DNA of 64,000 bases from Aquisphaera insulae (GCF_011064615.1 NZ_JAALJH010000026.1:1-64000), one strand, 5' to 3'. Positions 44,987 through 55,204 are shown, counted from the stretch's first letter. The notes: generated by a model from the sequence alone, not told the origin. Numbers and translations: made by a program.

Positions 44987-45177
44987 GAAGCCGCGACGAT
45001 CGCACCCTCCGGAGATCGAGGGCCCATCGAAACGCCTCGTGGTGCCCCGGTTGGCTGGCGACCGGAGCGGTCGAGGCGGCAGATCGGCGTTTTTTTCTGG
45101 GGTCGGATCCAAAAATCCTGTCCGGGTCGGACACGGACGGTGATCTCGTTTCGGGGGAGAACCCGGAGAGCCAATTC

Positions 45178-45780
45178 ATGACCGTCGCTCCGATGGACTT
45201 TCAGGCCGGGGGAGGTTCCAGGGACATCCGGAGCCTCCTGAATCGCATCCGCCTCGGGGACGAAGATGCCGCCCGCGAGCTGCTGGCTCGATACGAGTCG
45301 AAGGTCCGCATGGTGGTCCGCCGGAAGCTGCCCCGCCTCCTGCGGCTCCGCTTCGATTCGATGGACTTCCTCCAGAGCGTGTGGAAGAGCTTCTTCCGGC
45401 GGATCCGTGCCGGCGAGAATGATATCGTGGGGGAGCAGAACCTGATCGCCTTCCTGGCCTGGGCGGCCCGGAACAAGGTCGTCGACGAGTACCGTCACGC
45501 CGCGACCCTGAAGCAGGACATTCGCCGCGAACGGAACGTGGATCAGGTCGGCCTCGACGACCCGGCCCTCGTCGACCCGGAGACCCCGAGCCAGACGGCG
45601 CGGGCGAAGGAGACGCTCGAGAAGCTCCGGGATCACCTGCCGGTCCAGCGACGCGAGGTGATCGAGCTGAAGGCGGCCGGATACACCTGCGCGGAGATCG
45701 GCAAGCGGCTGGGCATGAGTGAGCGGACCGTGCAGCGGATCCTCGAGGAGCTGCGGCATCGGCTGCGGGACGAGGGCTGA
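45178..45780 (+). CDS. ECF-type RNA polymerase sigma factor
   Basis: This is a 200-aa sigma-70-family factor of the planctomycete ECF group. Region 2 contains LRFDSMDFLQSVWKSFF; region 4 is a helix-turn-helix (CAEIGKRLGMSERTVQRILE). The start at 45178 has GGAG upstream. The kinase-TPR gene begins 8 bases after its stop, a pairing typical of planctomycete ECF groups, where the kinase is thought to act on or with the sigma factor. Confidence 0.92.
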   Translation: MTVAPMDFQAGGGSRDIRSLLNRIRLGDEDAARELLARYESKVRMVVRRKLPRLLRLRFDSMDFLQSVWKSFFRRIRAGENDIVGEQNLIAFLAWAARNKVVDEYRHAATLKQDIRRERNVDQVGLDDPALVDPETPSQTARAKETLEKLRDHLPVQRREVIELKAAGYTCAEIGKRLGMSERTVQRILEELRHRLRDEG

Positions 45781-45788
45781 CTGACGCC

Positions 45789-48700
45789 ATGGACATGAGC
45801 ACCGTCCACTTCCGCCCCGACGGGTCCGGCGATTCCTCCGCGGGGATGCCCGGCGTGGTCCGCCGGTTTCGCGACGAGTGGGGCGCGTCGCGGTCGGCGC
45901 GCCCGGATCTCTGCGCCTACCTCGCGAGCGTCCCGCCGGATCAGCGTGAGGTCCGCCTGGCGCTCCTGAGGACGGACATGAGCCTCCGCTGGAGGACGCC
46001 CGAGCATCGTCCGCCGGAATGGTATCGAACTCGGATCGCGGACCTGGACGAGGACTCGCTGGTCACGCTGATGTACGAGGAGTTCTGCCTCCGCGAGGAT
46101 GCCGGCGAGTCGCCGACGGCCGACGAGTTCGTGGCGCGGTTCCCGGAGGTCTCGGCCCCGTTCCTGGACGTGATGGAGGTCCACCGGCTCGTCGGCAACA
46201 GCTCGATCTTCGCGGCCCATGGCCTCGGCCCGACCGCCCCTTCCTTCCCCGAGGCCGGCGAGACGATCGGCGGCTACCGGCTCGTGCAGGAGCTCGGTCG
46301 CGGCGCCTTCGGCCGGGTCTACCTGGCCGAGGAGAAGCACCTCGCGGACCGGCCCGTCGCGCTCAAGGTGACGCGATGCGGTTCCCGAGAGCCGCAGACG
46401 CTGGCCCGCCTCCAGCACACCCACATCGTCCCGGTCTACTCGTATCGGAGCGACCGGGAGACCGGCCTGCATCTGCTCTGCATGCCGTTCCTCGGCCGGA
46501 CGACGCTGCTCCGGATCCTGGCCGATCCGGCGATCGGCGGCGTGCGTTCGGGCCGCGACCTGCACGGGCTCCTGGATCGGCTGGAGCCGTCGGGGGCGGA
46601 CGAGGCGGCCCGCGCGGCGGTCCGCCGCCCGCTCGAGCGCAGGACCTACGCCCGGACGGTCGCGTCGTGGGTCGCCCGGCTCGCGGAGGCGCTCCAGCAT
46701 GCCCACGACCGGGGCGTCCTCCATCACGACATCAAGCCCTCGAACGTGCTCGTCACCGCGGACGGCCTGCCCATGCTGCTGGACTTCAACCTGGCCCAGG
46801 AGCGGCTGCCGGCGGGCGCGGCGGAGGGGGAGGGCCTGGGTGGGACGCTCGCCTACATGTCGCCGGAGCGGCTGGCCATCCTCGACGGCACCGGGGGCCA
46901 CGAGGGGGACCACCGCTCGGACATCTACTCCCTGGGGATGGTGCTCCTGGATTGCCTGGCCCGACAGCCGACCCCGTTCTCGCTGCCGCCGTCCACGGCC
47001 ACGCTCCGCGAGGCGGTGAGCCACGTCTCGCAGGTCCGGCTCGAGGGCATCCCCGTGCCGCGGGATCGAGATGCCGAGATACCCGCGGCGCTCGAGGCGG
47101 TCGTGCGCAAGTGCCTGATGCTCGACCCTGCGCGGCGGTATGCCAGCGCGGCGGACCTTGCCGTCGACCTTCGGGCCGTGGCCGACGATCTCCCGCTCCG
47201 CTTCGCGCGCGAGCCCCTGCCGGGCCGACTCGCCGGCAGCCTGCGGCGCCGTCGCTACCATCTCGCCGTCGCCCTCGTGGCGGCCGCCGCGCTCGGATTC
47301 CTCGGCGATCGGACGCTCAGGGCGCGTTGGCGATCCTGGCGGATGGAGGCCGAGGTGGGCCGCCTCCGCCAGGAGGGGCGTGACCTGGCCCGTCGCGGCG
47401 ACCTCGACCTGGCGATCGGCCGGTTCGACTCGGCCGCCCGGCTCGCGGAGGAAGATCCCTCGACGACGGCACGCGTCGCGGAGATCCGGACCGAACGCGA
47501 GCTGGCGGCGGCGGCGGCCGACGCCCGGAGGAAGGCCGATCGCCTGTTCGAGTCCGGAGAGGCGTGGCGGCTGGCCCTCCTCGGGATCACGGGCGAGGCC
47601 CCCGGGTCCTTCGCCGCCGTCCGGTCCGCGCTCGACGCGTTCTCCGTCCTGTCCGACTCCGACTGGACGAGCCGTCCCGAGGTCGGGCTGCTCGACGCGG
47701 ACCGGCGAGCGCGGCTGCGACGCGAGGCCAATGACCTCCTCTACATCTGGGCCTGGTCGCTCGCCCGCGATGGCGGCGGCCACCCGGAGGGCCTGAGGCG
47801 TGCGATCGAGATCGTCGATCGCGCCGCCCCCTTCGCCGAGCCCGCCGCGCCGTGGATCGCCCTCCGGGAGTCCTGCGAGCGGAAGCTCCGGGGGCCGGCA
47901 GAGCCGCCGGCTCGGCCTCGCGACGGGCCGCCTGGGGGAGAATTCCAGTGGGCCCTCCTCTGCGACCTCGAGGGGGACCTCGAGGGCGCGGCGGCCTGGC
48001 TGGAGCGGTCCATCCGACGGGACCCCGGCGACTACTGGTCGCAATTCTACCTGGGCAACTATCGGGGCCGGCTCGGCCAGAACGATCGCGCCCTCGCGCA
48101 TTATCAGGCCGCCGTCGCACTCCGGCCGGATTCGCCCTGGGCCCGCTACGACCTCGCCCTGATGAACCACCTCCGGGGCGATTCGCGGACGGCCCTCGAG
48201 GACTTGCGAATCGTGCTCGCCGATCACCGGGGAGCACGGATGGTGGACGCGAGGCTGGAGCTCGGCCTGGTCCTGCAATCGCTGGGAGACGAGGCCGGCG
48301 CCCGGACTGCCTATGCGGAGGTCATCGCGGCCGATCCGGGGGGCAGCCTCGCCCGCGCGGCACGCCTGAACCGGGCCAAGATCGACGCCGATGCGGGGAA
48401 CCTGCCGCTGGCGAGGTCCGAGTATGAGGCCCTCCTGAACGAGGATCCTCGGGACGTCCCGGCTCGACTCAGCCGCGCCCTGCTCGCGATCCGGACCGGC
48501 GAGGCCGGTCTGGCCGAGGCCGACCTGACGGTGCTGCTGACGCTCGACCCGGATCGGACCGCGGAGCTCCTGGCGCGTCGGGCCGTGGCCCGGATCGCGC
48601 TGGGCAAGGTCGTGGCGGCCGAGGAGGATGCCTCGTCGGCCTTCCGCAGGAGCCCAACCCCCGCGCGCGAGCGACTCTGGATCCGCAGCCTGCTGGCCGC

Positions 48701-49517
48701 GGGACGCGGAGGCGAGCTCACCTGGCTCCAGGATCCGGACGAACTCGGGATCATGCCGACCTCGGGACGCCCGCTCGCGACCGACCTGAGGGCGGCCCTG
48801 GAATCGCTCGCGGCCCTGGCCGAACGCGGGTCGCCGACCGTCTCTCCGGCGCCGATTCGGCGGGCGCGGGCCGTGATCCTGAGCCGCCTTGATGATCCCG
48901 CCGCGGTCGCCGAGGCCGACCTGGCCGTCGGTCTCCTGCCGGACTCGCCCGAATCCCACCTCGTTCGCAGCCGGGTCCGGCTCCGGGCGGGCCGGCGGGC
49001 CGCGGCGATGGAGGATGTCGAGAAGGGCCTGGCCGAGCTTCCCGGCGACTCGCGGTTCCTGACCATGCGAGCCCTCCTCGAGCTGGACAGCGGCCGCGCG
49101 TCGGCGGCTCTCCACGACGCGGACCGCGCCCTTGCCCTCGGGGCGCGGGGCGGGGCGAGGCGGACCCGGGCGGAGGCGCTGCGCCGACTCGCTCGACTCG
49201 AGGAATCGGACCGTGCCTGGTCCGAGGCGGTCGACGAGGATCCGGAGGATCCGCGAACCTACCTGGGCCGGGCCGCGGCGCGGCTCGAGCTGGGGCGAGT
49301 GGACGAGGCCGCGGCGGACCTCGACCGCGCGGCCGACTGGGCGGGCGATCATCCGACGCTGCTGGCCGAGGTCGTCCGCGACTATGCCCGCTGCGTGCTG
49401 AGGAGGCCGGAACGGCGGAGCCGCCTGATGGTGCTCGCCAGGCGGGTAGTGGCGGCCTGGAGAGCGGACGTCACGCCGGCCTCGTCGCCCCGCTCGCGGG
49501 ACCGCGCATCGAAGTAG
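45789..49517 (+). CDS. Ser/Thr protein kinase with transmembrane helix and TPR array
   Basis: This is a 1242-aa protein. An N-terminal region of about 160 aa is followed by a kinase domain (about 163-465), one membrane helix (about 480-500) and a C-terminal TPR-rich region. Kinase features are the Gly loop LGRGAFGRVYLAE (169-181), Lys in VALKVT (190-195), the catalytic loop HHDIKPSNV (312-320) and the APE-like MSPE. Two positions differ from the textbook: the catalytic loop reads HHD rather than HRD, and the magnesium loop reads DFN (332-334) instead of DFG. Asp314 and Asp332 remain, so activity is still possible, as in many planctomycete kinases. The gene follows the sigma factor by 8 bases. 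Its 3' end overlaps the convergent gene by 136 bases. Confidence 0.93.
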   Translation: MDMSTVHFRPDGSGDSSAGMPGVVRRFRDEWGASRSARPDLCAYLASVPPDQREVRLALLRTDMSLRWRTPEHRPPEWYRTRIADLDEDSLVTLMYEEFCLREDAGESPTADEFVARFPEVSAPFLDVMEVHRLVGNSSIFAAHGLGPTAPSFPEAGETIGGYRLVQELGRGAFGRVYLAEEKHLADRPVALKVTRCGSREPQTLARLQHTHIVPVYSYRSDRETGLHLLCMPFLGRTTLLRILADPAIGGVRSGRDLHGLLDRLEPSGADEAARAAVRRPLERRTYARTVASWVARLAEALQHAHDRGVLHHDIKPSNVLVTADGLPMLLDFNLAQERLPAGAAEGEGLGGTLAYMSPERLAILDGTGGHEGDHRSDIYSLGMVLLDCLARQPTPFSLPPSTATLREAVSHVSQVRLEGIPVPRDRDAEIPAALEAVVRKCLMLDPARRYASAADLAVDLRAVADDLPLRFAREPLPGRLAGSLRRRRYHLAVALVAAAALGFLGDRTLRARWRSWRMEAEVGRLRQEGRDLARRGDLDLAIGRFDSAARLAEEDPSTTARVAEIRTERELAAAAADARRKADRLFESGEAWRLALLGITGEAPGSFAAVRSALDAFSVLSDSDWTSRPEVGLLDADRRARLRREANDLLYIWAWSLARDGGGHPEGLRRAIEIVDRAAPFAEPAAPWIALRESCERKLRGPAEPPARPRDGPPGGEFQWALLCDLEGDLEGAAAWLERSIRRDPGDYWSQFYLGNYRGRLGQNDRALAHYQAAVALRPDSPWARYDLALMNHLRGDSRTALEDLRIVLADHRGARMVDARLELGLVLQSLGDEAGARTAYAEVIAADPGGSLARAARLNRAKIDADAGNLPLARSEYEALLNEDPRDVPARLSRALLAIRTGEAGLAEADLTVLLTLDPDRTAELLARRAVARIALGKVVAAEEDASSAFRRSPTPARERLWIRSLLAAGRGGELTWLQDPDELGIMPTSGRPLATDLRAALESLAALAERGSPTVSPAPIRRARAVILSRLDDPAAVAEADLAVGLLPDSPESHLVRSRVRLRAGRRAAAMEDVEKGLAELPGDSRFLTMRALLELDSGRASAALHDADRALALGARGGARRTRAEALRRLARLEESDRAWSEAVDEDPEDPRTYLGRAAARLELGRVDEAAADLDRAADWAGDHPTLLAEVVRDYARCVLRRPERRSRLMVLARRVVAAWRADVTPASSPRSRDRASK

Positions 49518-50872
49518 GATTTGAAGCAATCGAATCCGGCGGCGGGCTGCGACAGCAAGGCATTCAGGGACCAGGCCGTGGCAAGGCCGAAGGAGGAGAA
49601 GGCCGAGATCGTCGGCGCCCCCGACTGGCCGCCCGGCCGGGACCGACGAACTTCGCTCTCGGCCGGATTGGAGAGAGTCGATCGTTCCATCGGGTCCGCC
49701 GGGTCCGCCAGCGCGAGATCGACGGGAGCGAGACCGCGGCCCGTGATCCCTCTCACGCCGAGCTTGACGGCGCCCAGGAGCGGGAAGCCGCCGGAATCGC
49801 CGGCCGGGACGACGCGTTCCGGGAGCGTCCCGGCCGCCTCGGTCCAGCCCGGAATCGCCTCCGCGTCGAGGGCGAGTTGCGTGCCCGGGCCCGGCTCGGA
49901 TCGGGGCGGGGAGACCGATACCGCGGCCGCCGAGGCCACGGGCCAGGGACCTTCACCGGTCATCGGGACCGGCGAGGAGGCAAGGCCCTCATTGCCCGTC
50001 GCGACCACACCCGAGGAAAGGGGAGCCAGGCGGATGTCCATCGAGCCCGCCGAGGCCTCGAGGGCCCTCGCCACCACAGGCCCGGTCGCCGACGGTGGCG
50101 GAACGAGCGCACTCAATGCGGCCAGCGGGACGGCCAGCCCCGGCAAGAGCGGGGCCACGCTCGAGGCCGCCCCGAGCGCGATCGAGAGGTTGTTTGACGG
50201 CGGCGACGCAACCCGGAGGGGGTTGCTGACCCAGAGCTTGTAACCCCCGGCGGCATTCCCGACCGATCCGTCCGACGCCACGCCAAGGTAGAGAGTCGTA
50301 CCGGGGGGGATGTCCTTCATGGTTGCGTGCAGCGTCGAACCTTGTGGGCCCGTCGACCACGAGCCAAGGAGTTGCCCCGACTCATCGAGGAGATTCAGAC
50401 GCATGGGAATCGCCGAATCCAGAGTGGTCCCGACCAGGCCGAAGTCCAGGCGATCGGCCCCGTGCTGGAGCGTCAGCCGATAGAAATCCTCGCCATCCGA
50501 CTTGCCCAGCCAGCCCACCACGCCCGCGAGCGGGACGTCCGGGAACCACTGCGCCTGCTCCGGCGACTGGTGCGGGGCGGTCGACTCGGGCACGACCAGG
50601 TAGGTTCCGGGGGCGAGCCTCCAGAACGGCAGGCCGCCGGCCTGACCGGTCCATTCCCACTGGGCCCGCGGGGTCCACGTCTCGGCCGCAAGCCGCCCGC
50701 CGTCGATGGGGGGATCGACGGTCGTGGTCCCGGGGGGGAGGTTCGAGAGCAGCGACCGCGATTCGAGGCGTTCCAGGTCCGGGACCGTGATCGCCCCCGG
50801 ACGAGACCGGCGCCAACCTGACCGGCTCGGGCGAGCCCGTCGGGCACGCTTGCGAGCATCTGGGGATGCCAT
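49382..50872 (-). CDS. Secreted or surface protein with planctomycete LERLESRSLLS motif
   Basis: This is a 496-aa protein. The start at 50872 has GAGAGG before it and is followed by a basic stretch and LERLESRSLLSN (33-44), the N-terminal motif of many planctomycete surface proteins, thought to function in export. The first half contains YLVVPESTAP and a PPC-like or beta-sandwich segment (DFYRLTLQHGADRLDFGLVG, then PPGTTLYLGVASDG). The rest is low-complexity Ala/Pro/Ser. No enzyme motif. The C-terminal 45 codons overlap the kinase gene on the other strand; the stop may be later than in homologues. Confidence 0.7.
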   Translation of the reverse strand: MASPDARKRARRARPSRSGWRRSRPGAITVPDLERLESRSLLSNLPPGTTTVDPPIDGGRLAAETWTPRAQWEWTGQAGGLPFWRLAPGTYLVVPESTAPHQSPEQAQWFPDVPLAGVVGWLGKSDGEDFYRLTLQHGADRLDFGLVGTTLDSAIPMRLNLLDESGQLLGSWSTGPQGSTLHATMKDIPPGTTLYLGVASDGSVGNAAGGYKLWVSNPLRVASPPSNNLSIALGAASSVAPLLPGLAVPLAALSALVPPPSATGPVVARALEASAGSMDIRLAPLSSGVVATGNEGLASSPVPMTGEGPWPVASAAAVSVSPPRSEPGPGTQLALDAEAIPGWTEAAGTLPERVVPAGDSGGFPLLGAVKLGVRGITGRGLAPVDLALADPADPMERSTLSNPAESEVRRSRPGGQSGAPTISAFSSFGLATAWSLNALLSQPAAGFDCFKSYFDARSRERGDEAGVTSALQAATTRLASTIRRLRRSGLLSTQRA

Positions 50873-51258
50873 GGTGATCCTCTCGGGGCGATCGGCGGGC
50901 TGTCGGTCTTGTGACGCCGGGCACCCGGAAGCAGAAAGCCGTTCGTCGGTGTTCCCGATCAGGGATATCGCCTCAGGGCGGAGCGGCGGACAGATTCTCG
51001 GCTTCGGCGTCGTCGGGGCAGATTCGGTTGGAGCCCGCTCCGCCCGGAGGCCGCGCGGGACGCGGCTCACCCGCTCGGCGGACGGAGCAGGCTCCCGCGG
51101 GATACGCGAACGACGCACCTTTGATGCGCTTGAGACATGCAGACCCATGCAACGTAGGGTGTCGCCGGTCCGATTGCAAGGCAAAAAAAGAAGAGGCCGG
51201 ACGATTGTCCGGCCTCTCGGGGGTTCGACCTGTGGGATTGTCGGGAGGGATCGGAGCC
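50873..51258. other. Intergenic region with a terminator
   Basis: Between two minus-strand genes (386 bases). It holds the intrinsic terminator at 51183-51216; the rest gives no gene. Confidence 0.5.
51183..51216 (-). terminator. Intrinsic terminator of the tail-specific protease gene
   Basis: On the minus strand a perfect 10-bp stem GAGGCCGGAC / GTCCGGCCTC with a 4-nt loop is followed by TTCTTTTTTT. It lies about 45 bases after the protease stop. Confidence 0.85.
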
Positions 51259-53325
51259 TCATTCGTGGGCCGCGGCGGCCTTCACGGGGAGCGAAGCGAG
51301 GACCTTCGAGCCGAGGGTCAGGTAGTCGCCGATGACCCGGACGACCTCATCGTTGTAGAAGTCCGAGTTCCAGATCTCGCGCTCGACGAACTTCTTCTTC
51401 TTCATCTCCTTCTTCGCCTTCACTTCCTCCGCGTGCTGGGGATCGTCGTCCTCGGGGGCGTACTCGGCCTTGAACTGGGCCTCTTTCAGGGCGATGGAGT
51501 GGCGGGCCTTCCGCTCCAGGTACTGCTTGATCCGCTCGTCCTGCTTCTGGAACTTGGGGTCGTCCTTGCGGCGCTGGGCGGACCGCTCGTTGAGCAGGCT
51601 GACGAGCTCCGGCGAGGTCTTGTTGAAGCTGTCGTGGGGCAGGTCGGCGACCTTGTCGAAGCGGATGGCGTTGTCCATCTTGCCCTCGCCGAAGTCCATG
51701 ACGTCGCGGACCGACGGGATGTGGACGTGGGGCGAGACGCCGTTGATCTGGGTGCTCTCGCCGTTGGCCCGGTAGAACTGCTGGATGGTGAGCTTGAGCG
51801 CGCCGTGGTTGGCCCGCGGGTTGCGGCGACCCTCGTCGCCGATCTGGACGATGCTCTGGACCGTGCCCTTGCCGAAGGTGCTGGTGTCGCCGATGATCAG
51901 GCCGCGGTCGTAGTCCTTGATCACGCCCGCGAAGATCTCCGAGGCGCTCGCCGAGAACTTGTTGATGAGCAGGACGAACGGCCCGTCCCAGGCCGTCCCC
52001 TCGTCGTCGTCGCCGATCGGCTTGACGCCGAAGATCTCCTTGACTTGGACGACCGGGCCGGTGTCGATGAACAGCCCGGAGAGGGTCTTGGCCTCTTCCA
52101 GCAGGCCGCCGCCGTTGTCCCGGAGGTCCATGACGACGCAGTCGACGCCCTGTTCCTTGAAGCTATTGAGGATCTTGCGGCAGTCGGCCGTGGCGCTGAC
52201 GGCGTTCGGCTCTCCGCGGAGGATCGCCAGCGTATTGCCGTAGAAGGCGGGCAGGTTGATGATGCCGAGCTTCAGCTCCTTGCCGTTGGCCTTGATCGGC
52301 AGGATCTTCGACTTGGCGTGCTGCTCCTTGAGGTCGACCTTCTCGCGGGTGATCTCGTAGACCTTCCGCTCCTTGGTTTCATTCGGGACGACGACCAGCT
52401 TGACCTTGGTGCCGCGGGGCCCGCGGATGAAGCGGACCACGTCGCTCAGCTTCTTCTCGACCAGGTCGATCTCCTCGCCGTTGTCCTTCTGGATGGCGAC
52501 GATCTTGTCCTCGGGCTGGAGCCGCCCGTCCTTGTCCGCCGCCATGCCCGGCACGATCTCGGAGACGACCGCGTACCCGTCCTCGGACCGGAGCGAGGCC
52601 CCGATCCCCTCCAGCGAGAGGTGGAGCTGCTGGTTGAGCATGTCCTCCAGGTTCTTGGCGCTGAGGTACGAGGTGTGCGGGTCGAAGGTCCGGGTCAGGC
52701 TCGAGAGGTAGACCTCCAGCAGCTCATTGGAGTCGTACTGGTGGAACACCCGGTTGCGGTCGTGATAGCGCACCTTGAGCTTGTGGGCGATCTCCGCGTC
52801 GTCGGTCTTGTCGGCGCGAAGCTGGAGCATGTCCAGCTTGATCTTCTTCCGCCAGCGCTCGTCGGCCTCGGCCTTGTCCACCGGGTAGTCGATCTTGTCC
52901 GGGTCGTCGTTGAGGAACTCCTCGACGCCGAAATCGGGCTTCTTCTCGATCAGCTCCAGCACGGTCTGGTAGCGCTCGTCGTTCCGCTTGAGGAAGCGCT
53001 CGAAGACGCGCTTGGCGAAGTCGAAATTCCCCTCGCGGATCTGGTCGTCCAGGTCCTTGGCGTCCTTCTTGAACTCCTCGATGTCCGCCTTCAGGAAGTA
53101 GAACTTCTGGGGGTCGAGATCCTTGAGGAAGTTGTTGCACCACTTCACCGCGATGTCATCATCGATGACCGGCCGGGCCATGTGACCCTGCTCGAGCAGG
53201 TCGACGACTTTTTTTGCGGTCTCCTTGTCGTCGTCCGTCGGGACCGGCGCCTGCGCGCCGACGACGACCGCCATGAGTGCCAGCGCGGCGATCAGGGCCA
53301 GAGGACGCAATGCGAGTCGTGGCAT
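51259..53325 (-). CDS. prc: Carboxy-terminal (tail-specific) processing protease
   Basis: This is a 688-aa periplasmic S41 protease of the Tsp/Prc type. It has a signal peptide (1-24), an N-terminal helical domain (about 30-230), a PDZ domain around LEGIGASLRSEDGYAVV and PGMAADKDGRLQPEDKIVAI, then the S41 core with VVMDLRDNGGGLLEEA, catalytic Ser in NKFSASASEIFAGVI and Lys in STFGKGTVQSIVQ. A charged C-terminal region (PKFQKQDERIKQYLERKA) follows. All catalytic residues are present. It degrades or trims proteins with exposed C-termini. An intrinsic terminator follows. Confidence 0.95.
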   Translation of the reverse strand: MPRLALRPLALIAALALMAVVVGAQAPVPTDDDKETAKKVVDLLEQGHMARPVIDDDIAVKWCNNFLKDLDPQKFYFLKADIEEFKKDAKDLDDQIREGNFDFAKRVFERFLKRNDERYQTVLELIEKKPDFGVEEFLNDDPDKIDYPVDKAEADERWRKKIKLDMLQLRADKTDDAEIAHKLKVRYHDRNRVFHQYDSNELLEVYLSSLTRTFDPHTSYLSAKNLEDMLNQQLHLSLEGIGASLRSEDGYAVVSEIVPGMAADKDGRLQPEDKIVAIQKDNGEEIDLVEKKLSDVVRFIRGPRGTKVKLVVVPNETKERKVYEITREKVDLKEQHAKSKILPIKANGKELKLGIINLPAFYGNTLAILRGEPNAVSATADCRKILNSFKEQGVDCVVMDLRDNGGGLLEEAKTLSGLFIDTGPVVQVKEIFGVKPIGDDDEGTAWDGPFVLLINKFSASASEIFAGVIKDYDRGLIIGDTSTFGKGTVQSIVQIGDEGRRNPRANHGALKLTIQQFYRANGESTQINGVSPHVHIPSVRDVMDFGEGKMDNAIRFDKVADLPHDSFNKTSPELVSLLNERSAQRRKDDPKFQKQDERIKQYLERKARHSIALKEAQFKAEYAPEDDDPQHAEEVKAKKEMKKKKFVEREIWNSDFYNDEVVRVIGDYLTLGSKVLASLPVKAAAAHE

Positions 53326-53737
53326 AGGGTTCGCTTCCTGATTTGAGGTGACGAGCGGCGCGAGGGACGAGGCGATCCTTCATCCTAATCTTAGTCGTCG
53401 ACCGAGATTGGGACAAGCCCGCCGGGGAGCCCGATTGAAGTAACCAGGGGGGGGCCGGCTTCGGACGGTCCTCCACCCAATACTCCTTATCTTCGTAACC
53501 CGCTACTCCAAGGTTCTCCCTTTCTTCGGCGAGGCCGCCGGAATTCCCCTTCTCTTGGAGGCCCAGACCCCGGCATGAGGCCCGCGGGAGACCACCTTGC
53601 TCTTTCAGCGAGGATCCGGCGCGGCTTGGCCTTGCCATTTCCATGCCGATCTGGAATAAGGCTCTGTGAATCGGAACGGGAGCGTCCGATGAGGTGACTT
53701 TACGTTCGATCTGTGCTGCCTCCGGGAGGGTGGAGCG
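53326..53737. other. Divergent intergenic region
   Basis: About 410 bases between the protease gene and the TIGR03067 gene, which start in opposite directions. No motif was recognised beyond the start-proximal GGAG of the plus-strand gene. Confidence 0.4.
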
Positions 53738-55204
53738 ATGTGGTTGACAGGGATCGTCGTGCTTGGGATGGGGCTCGCCGGCGACGGAGACCGGCGGGCG
53801 ACGGAGAGCGAAGTACGCTCCGCCCACCAGATGCTGATCGGGACATGGCGGATCGTCGCCCTGACGGACAACGGCGACCCGATCGGACCGGAACTTATCC
53901 GCCGCAAGATCGCCCGGAACGCGACGATCGAGGTCTCCGACCGTCTGGTCAGCCATGTCAATCCGGAGAACGGCGAGGTCAAGTCGAGCCCGTTCACCGT
54001 GGATCCCACCCGCTTCCCCCGCACCATCGACCTGATCACCCCCGACGATCGCATGCTGACGGGCATCTACAAATTCGAGGGAGACGACCTGGTCGTCTGC
54101 TATAACACGAGGGAAGGCCGGCCCAGGCCGGTCGACTTCGTCTCTCCCGGCGGCAACTTCGTGACGCTCATGCGGCTGCAAGTGGCCGACGGGCCCTCCC
54201 CCGCGACGCCATCGGCGGAGAAATCGCCCGCGGCCCCCGCCAGGAACGAGGATCTGCAGCCGGATACTCCCGCCCCCTCGAAGGCCCGGCAGGCCAAGTT
54301 CTCGGCGGCCTTCCGGCTGCTCAACGACGAGCGCAAGCCGACCCAGAGCGAGCTCGATCGCGATCGCCAGCTCCTCGCCGGCACGTGGCGCGTCCAGGCC
54401 ATCGTCGACGACGGCCAGAGCCTCTCGGCCGATCTCATCCGCGAGAAGATCGCCGACGGCGGCGTCATCCGGATCGGCGTCCGGGGCATCTCGTCGGTCT
54501 CCCCGCAGAGCGACACCAAGCGGCTCTGGGCCTACCGGATCAACCCGGCCCCATCCCCCAGCCAGATCGACATCACCACCCAGTTCGACACCCTCCTCAA
54601 GGGGATCTACAAGTTCGAGGGGGACCGCCTCCTCATCTGCCTCGCGAAGGTCGAGGAGCATGCCCGGCCCACCTCGTTCGATGCCCCCGACGGTTCCGGC
54701 CAGATCCTCTACAAGCTGAAGATGGTCGGCGAGCGGGAGGACTCCGCATCCGCGGCCTCCGAACCGGAATCGAAGCCGGAGCCGCGAGTGATGGTCCGCG
54801 CCCGCCAGACGACCGTCACCCCGGCGCCTCAGCCCGCCCCCCAGCCCGCCCCCAAACCGGTCATCGACGAGAAGGCGAGGATCGAGCAGGAGATCCGCGG
54901 GATGCTCATCGGCTCCTGGTCCATGACCGACCGCAAGGGCAATCTCGTCATGGTCTTCCGCCCCGATGGATCGTTCACGGCCACCCGCACCTACGCCAAG
55001 AGGAGGCTGTTCGAGCCGGACGTCGTGACGTCCAGCGGCATCTGGAGCTACGGGCGCGGAGTCGTGTCCGCGTCGGTCCAGTCCACCAACGATCGCAACA
55101 TGCTCGGCCACGGGGTCGTCTCGCGGATCCAGTCGATCAGCGAGGATGCCATGGTCGCGTCCGATAACGTCGGTCAGTTGATGACCCTTCGCAAGATTCG
55201 CTGA
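53738..55204 (+). CDS. Multi-domain TIGR03067 lipocalin-like protein
   Basis: This 488-aa protein carries two TIGR03067-type planctomycete domains: LIGTWRIVALTDNGDPI ... LTGIYKFEGDDLVVCYN (about 33-130), and LAGTWRVQAIVDDGQSLSA ... LKGIYKFEGDRLLICLAK (about 212-310). A third, shorter related segment follows (MLIGSWSMTDRKGNLVMVF, from about 390). Pro/Ala-rich linkers join them. TIGR03067 proteins are beta-barrels of unknown function. The N-terminus starts with a short hydrophobic segment that may be a weak signal. GGAG precedes the ATG. Confidence 0.85.
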   Translation: MWLTGIVVLGMGLAGDGDRRATESEVRSAHQMLIGTWRIVALTDNGDPIGPELIRRKIARNATIEVSDRLVSHVNPENGEVKSSPFTVDPTRFPRTIDLITPDDRMLTGIYKFEGDDLVVCYNTREGRPRPVDFVSPGGNFVTLMRLQVADGPSPATPSAEKSPAAPARNEDLQPDTPAPSKARQAKFSAAFRLLNDERKPTQSELDRDRQLLAGTWRVQAIVDDGQSLSADLIREKIADGGVIRIGVRGISSVSPQSDTKRLWAYRINPAPSPSQIDITTQFDTLLKGIYKFEGDRLLICLAKVEEHARPTSFDAPDGSGQILYKLKMVGEREDSASAASEPESKPEPRVMVRARQTTVTPAPQPAPQPAPKPVIDEKARIEQEIRGMLIGSWSMTDRKGNLVMVFRPDGSFTATRTYAKRRLFEPDVVTSSGIWSYGRGVVSASVQSTNDRNMLGHGVVSRIQSISEDAMVASDNVGQLMTLRKIR

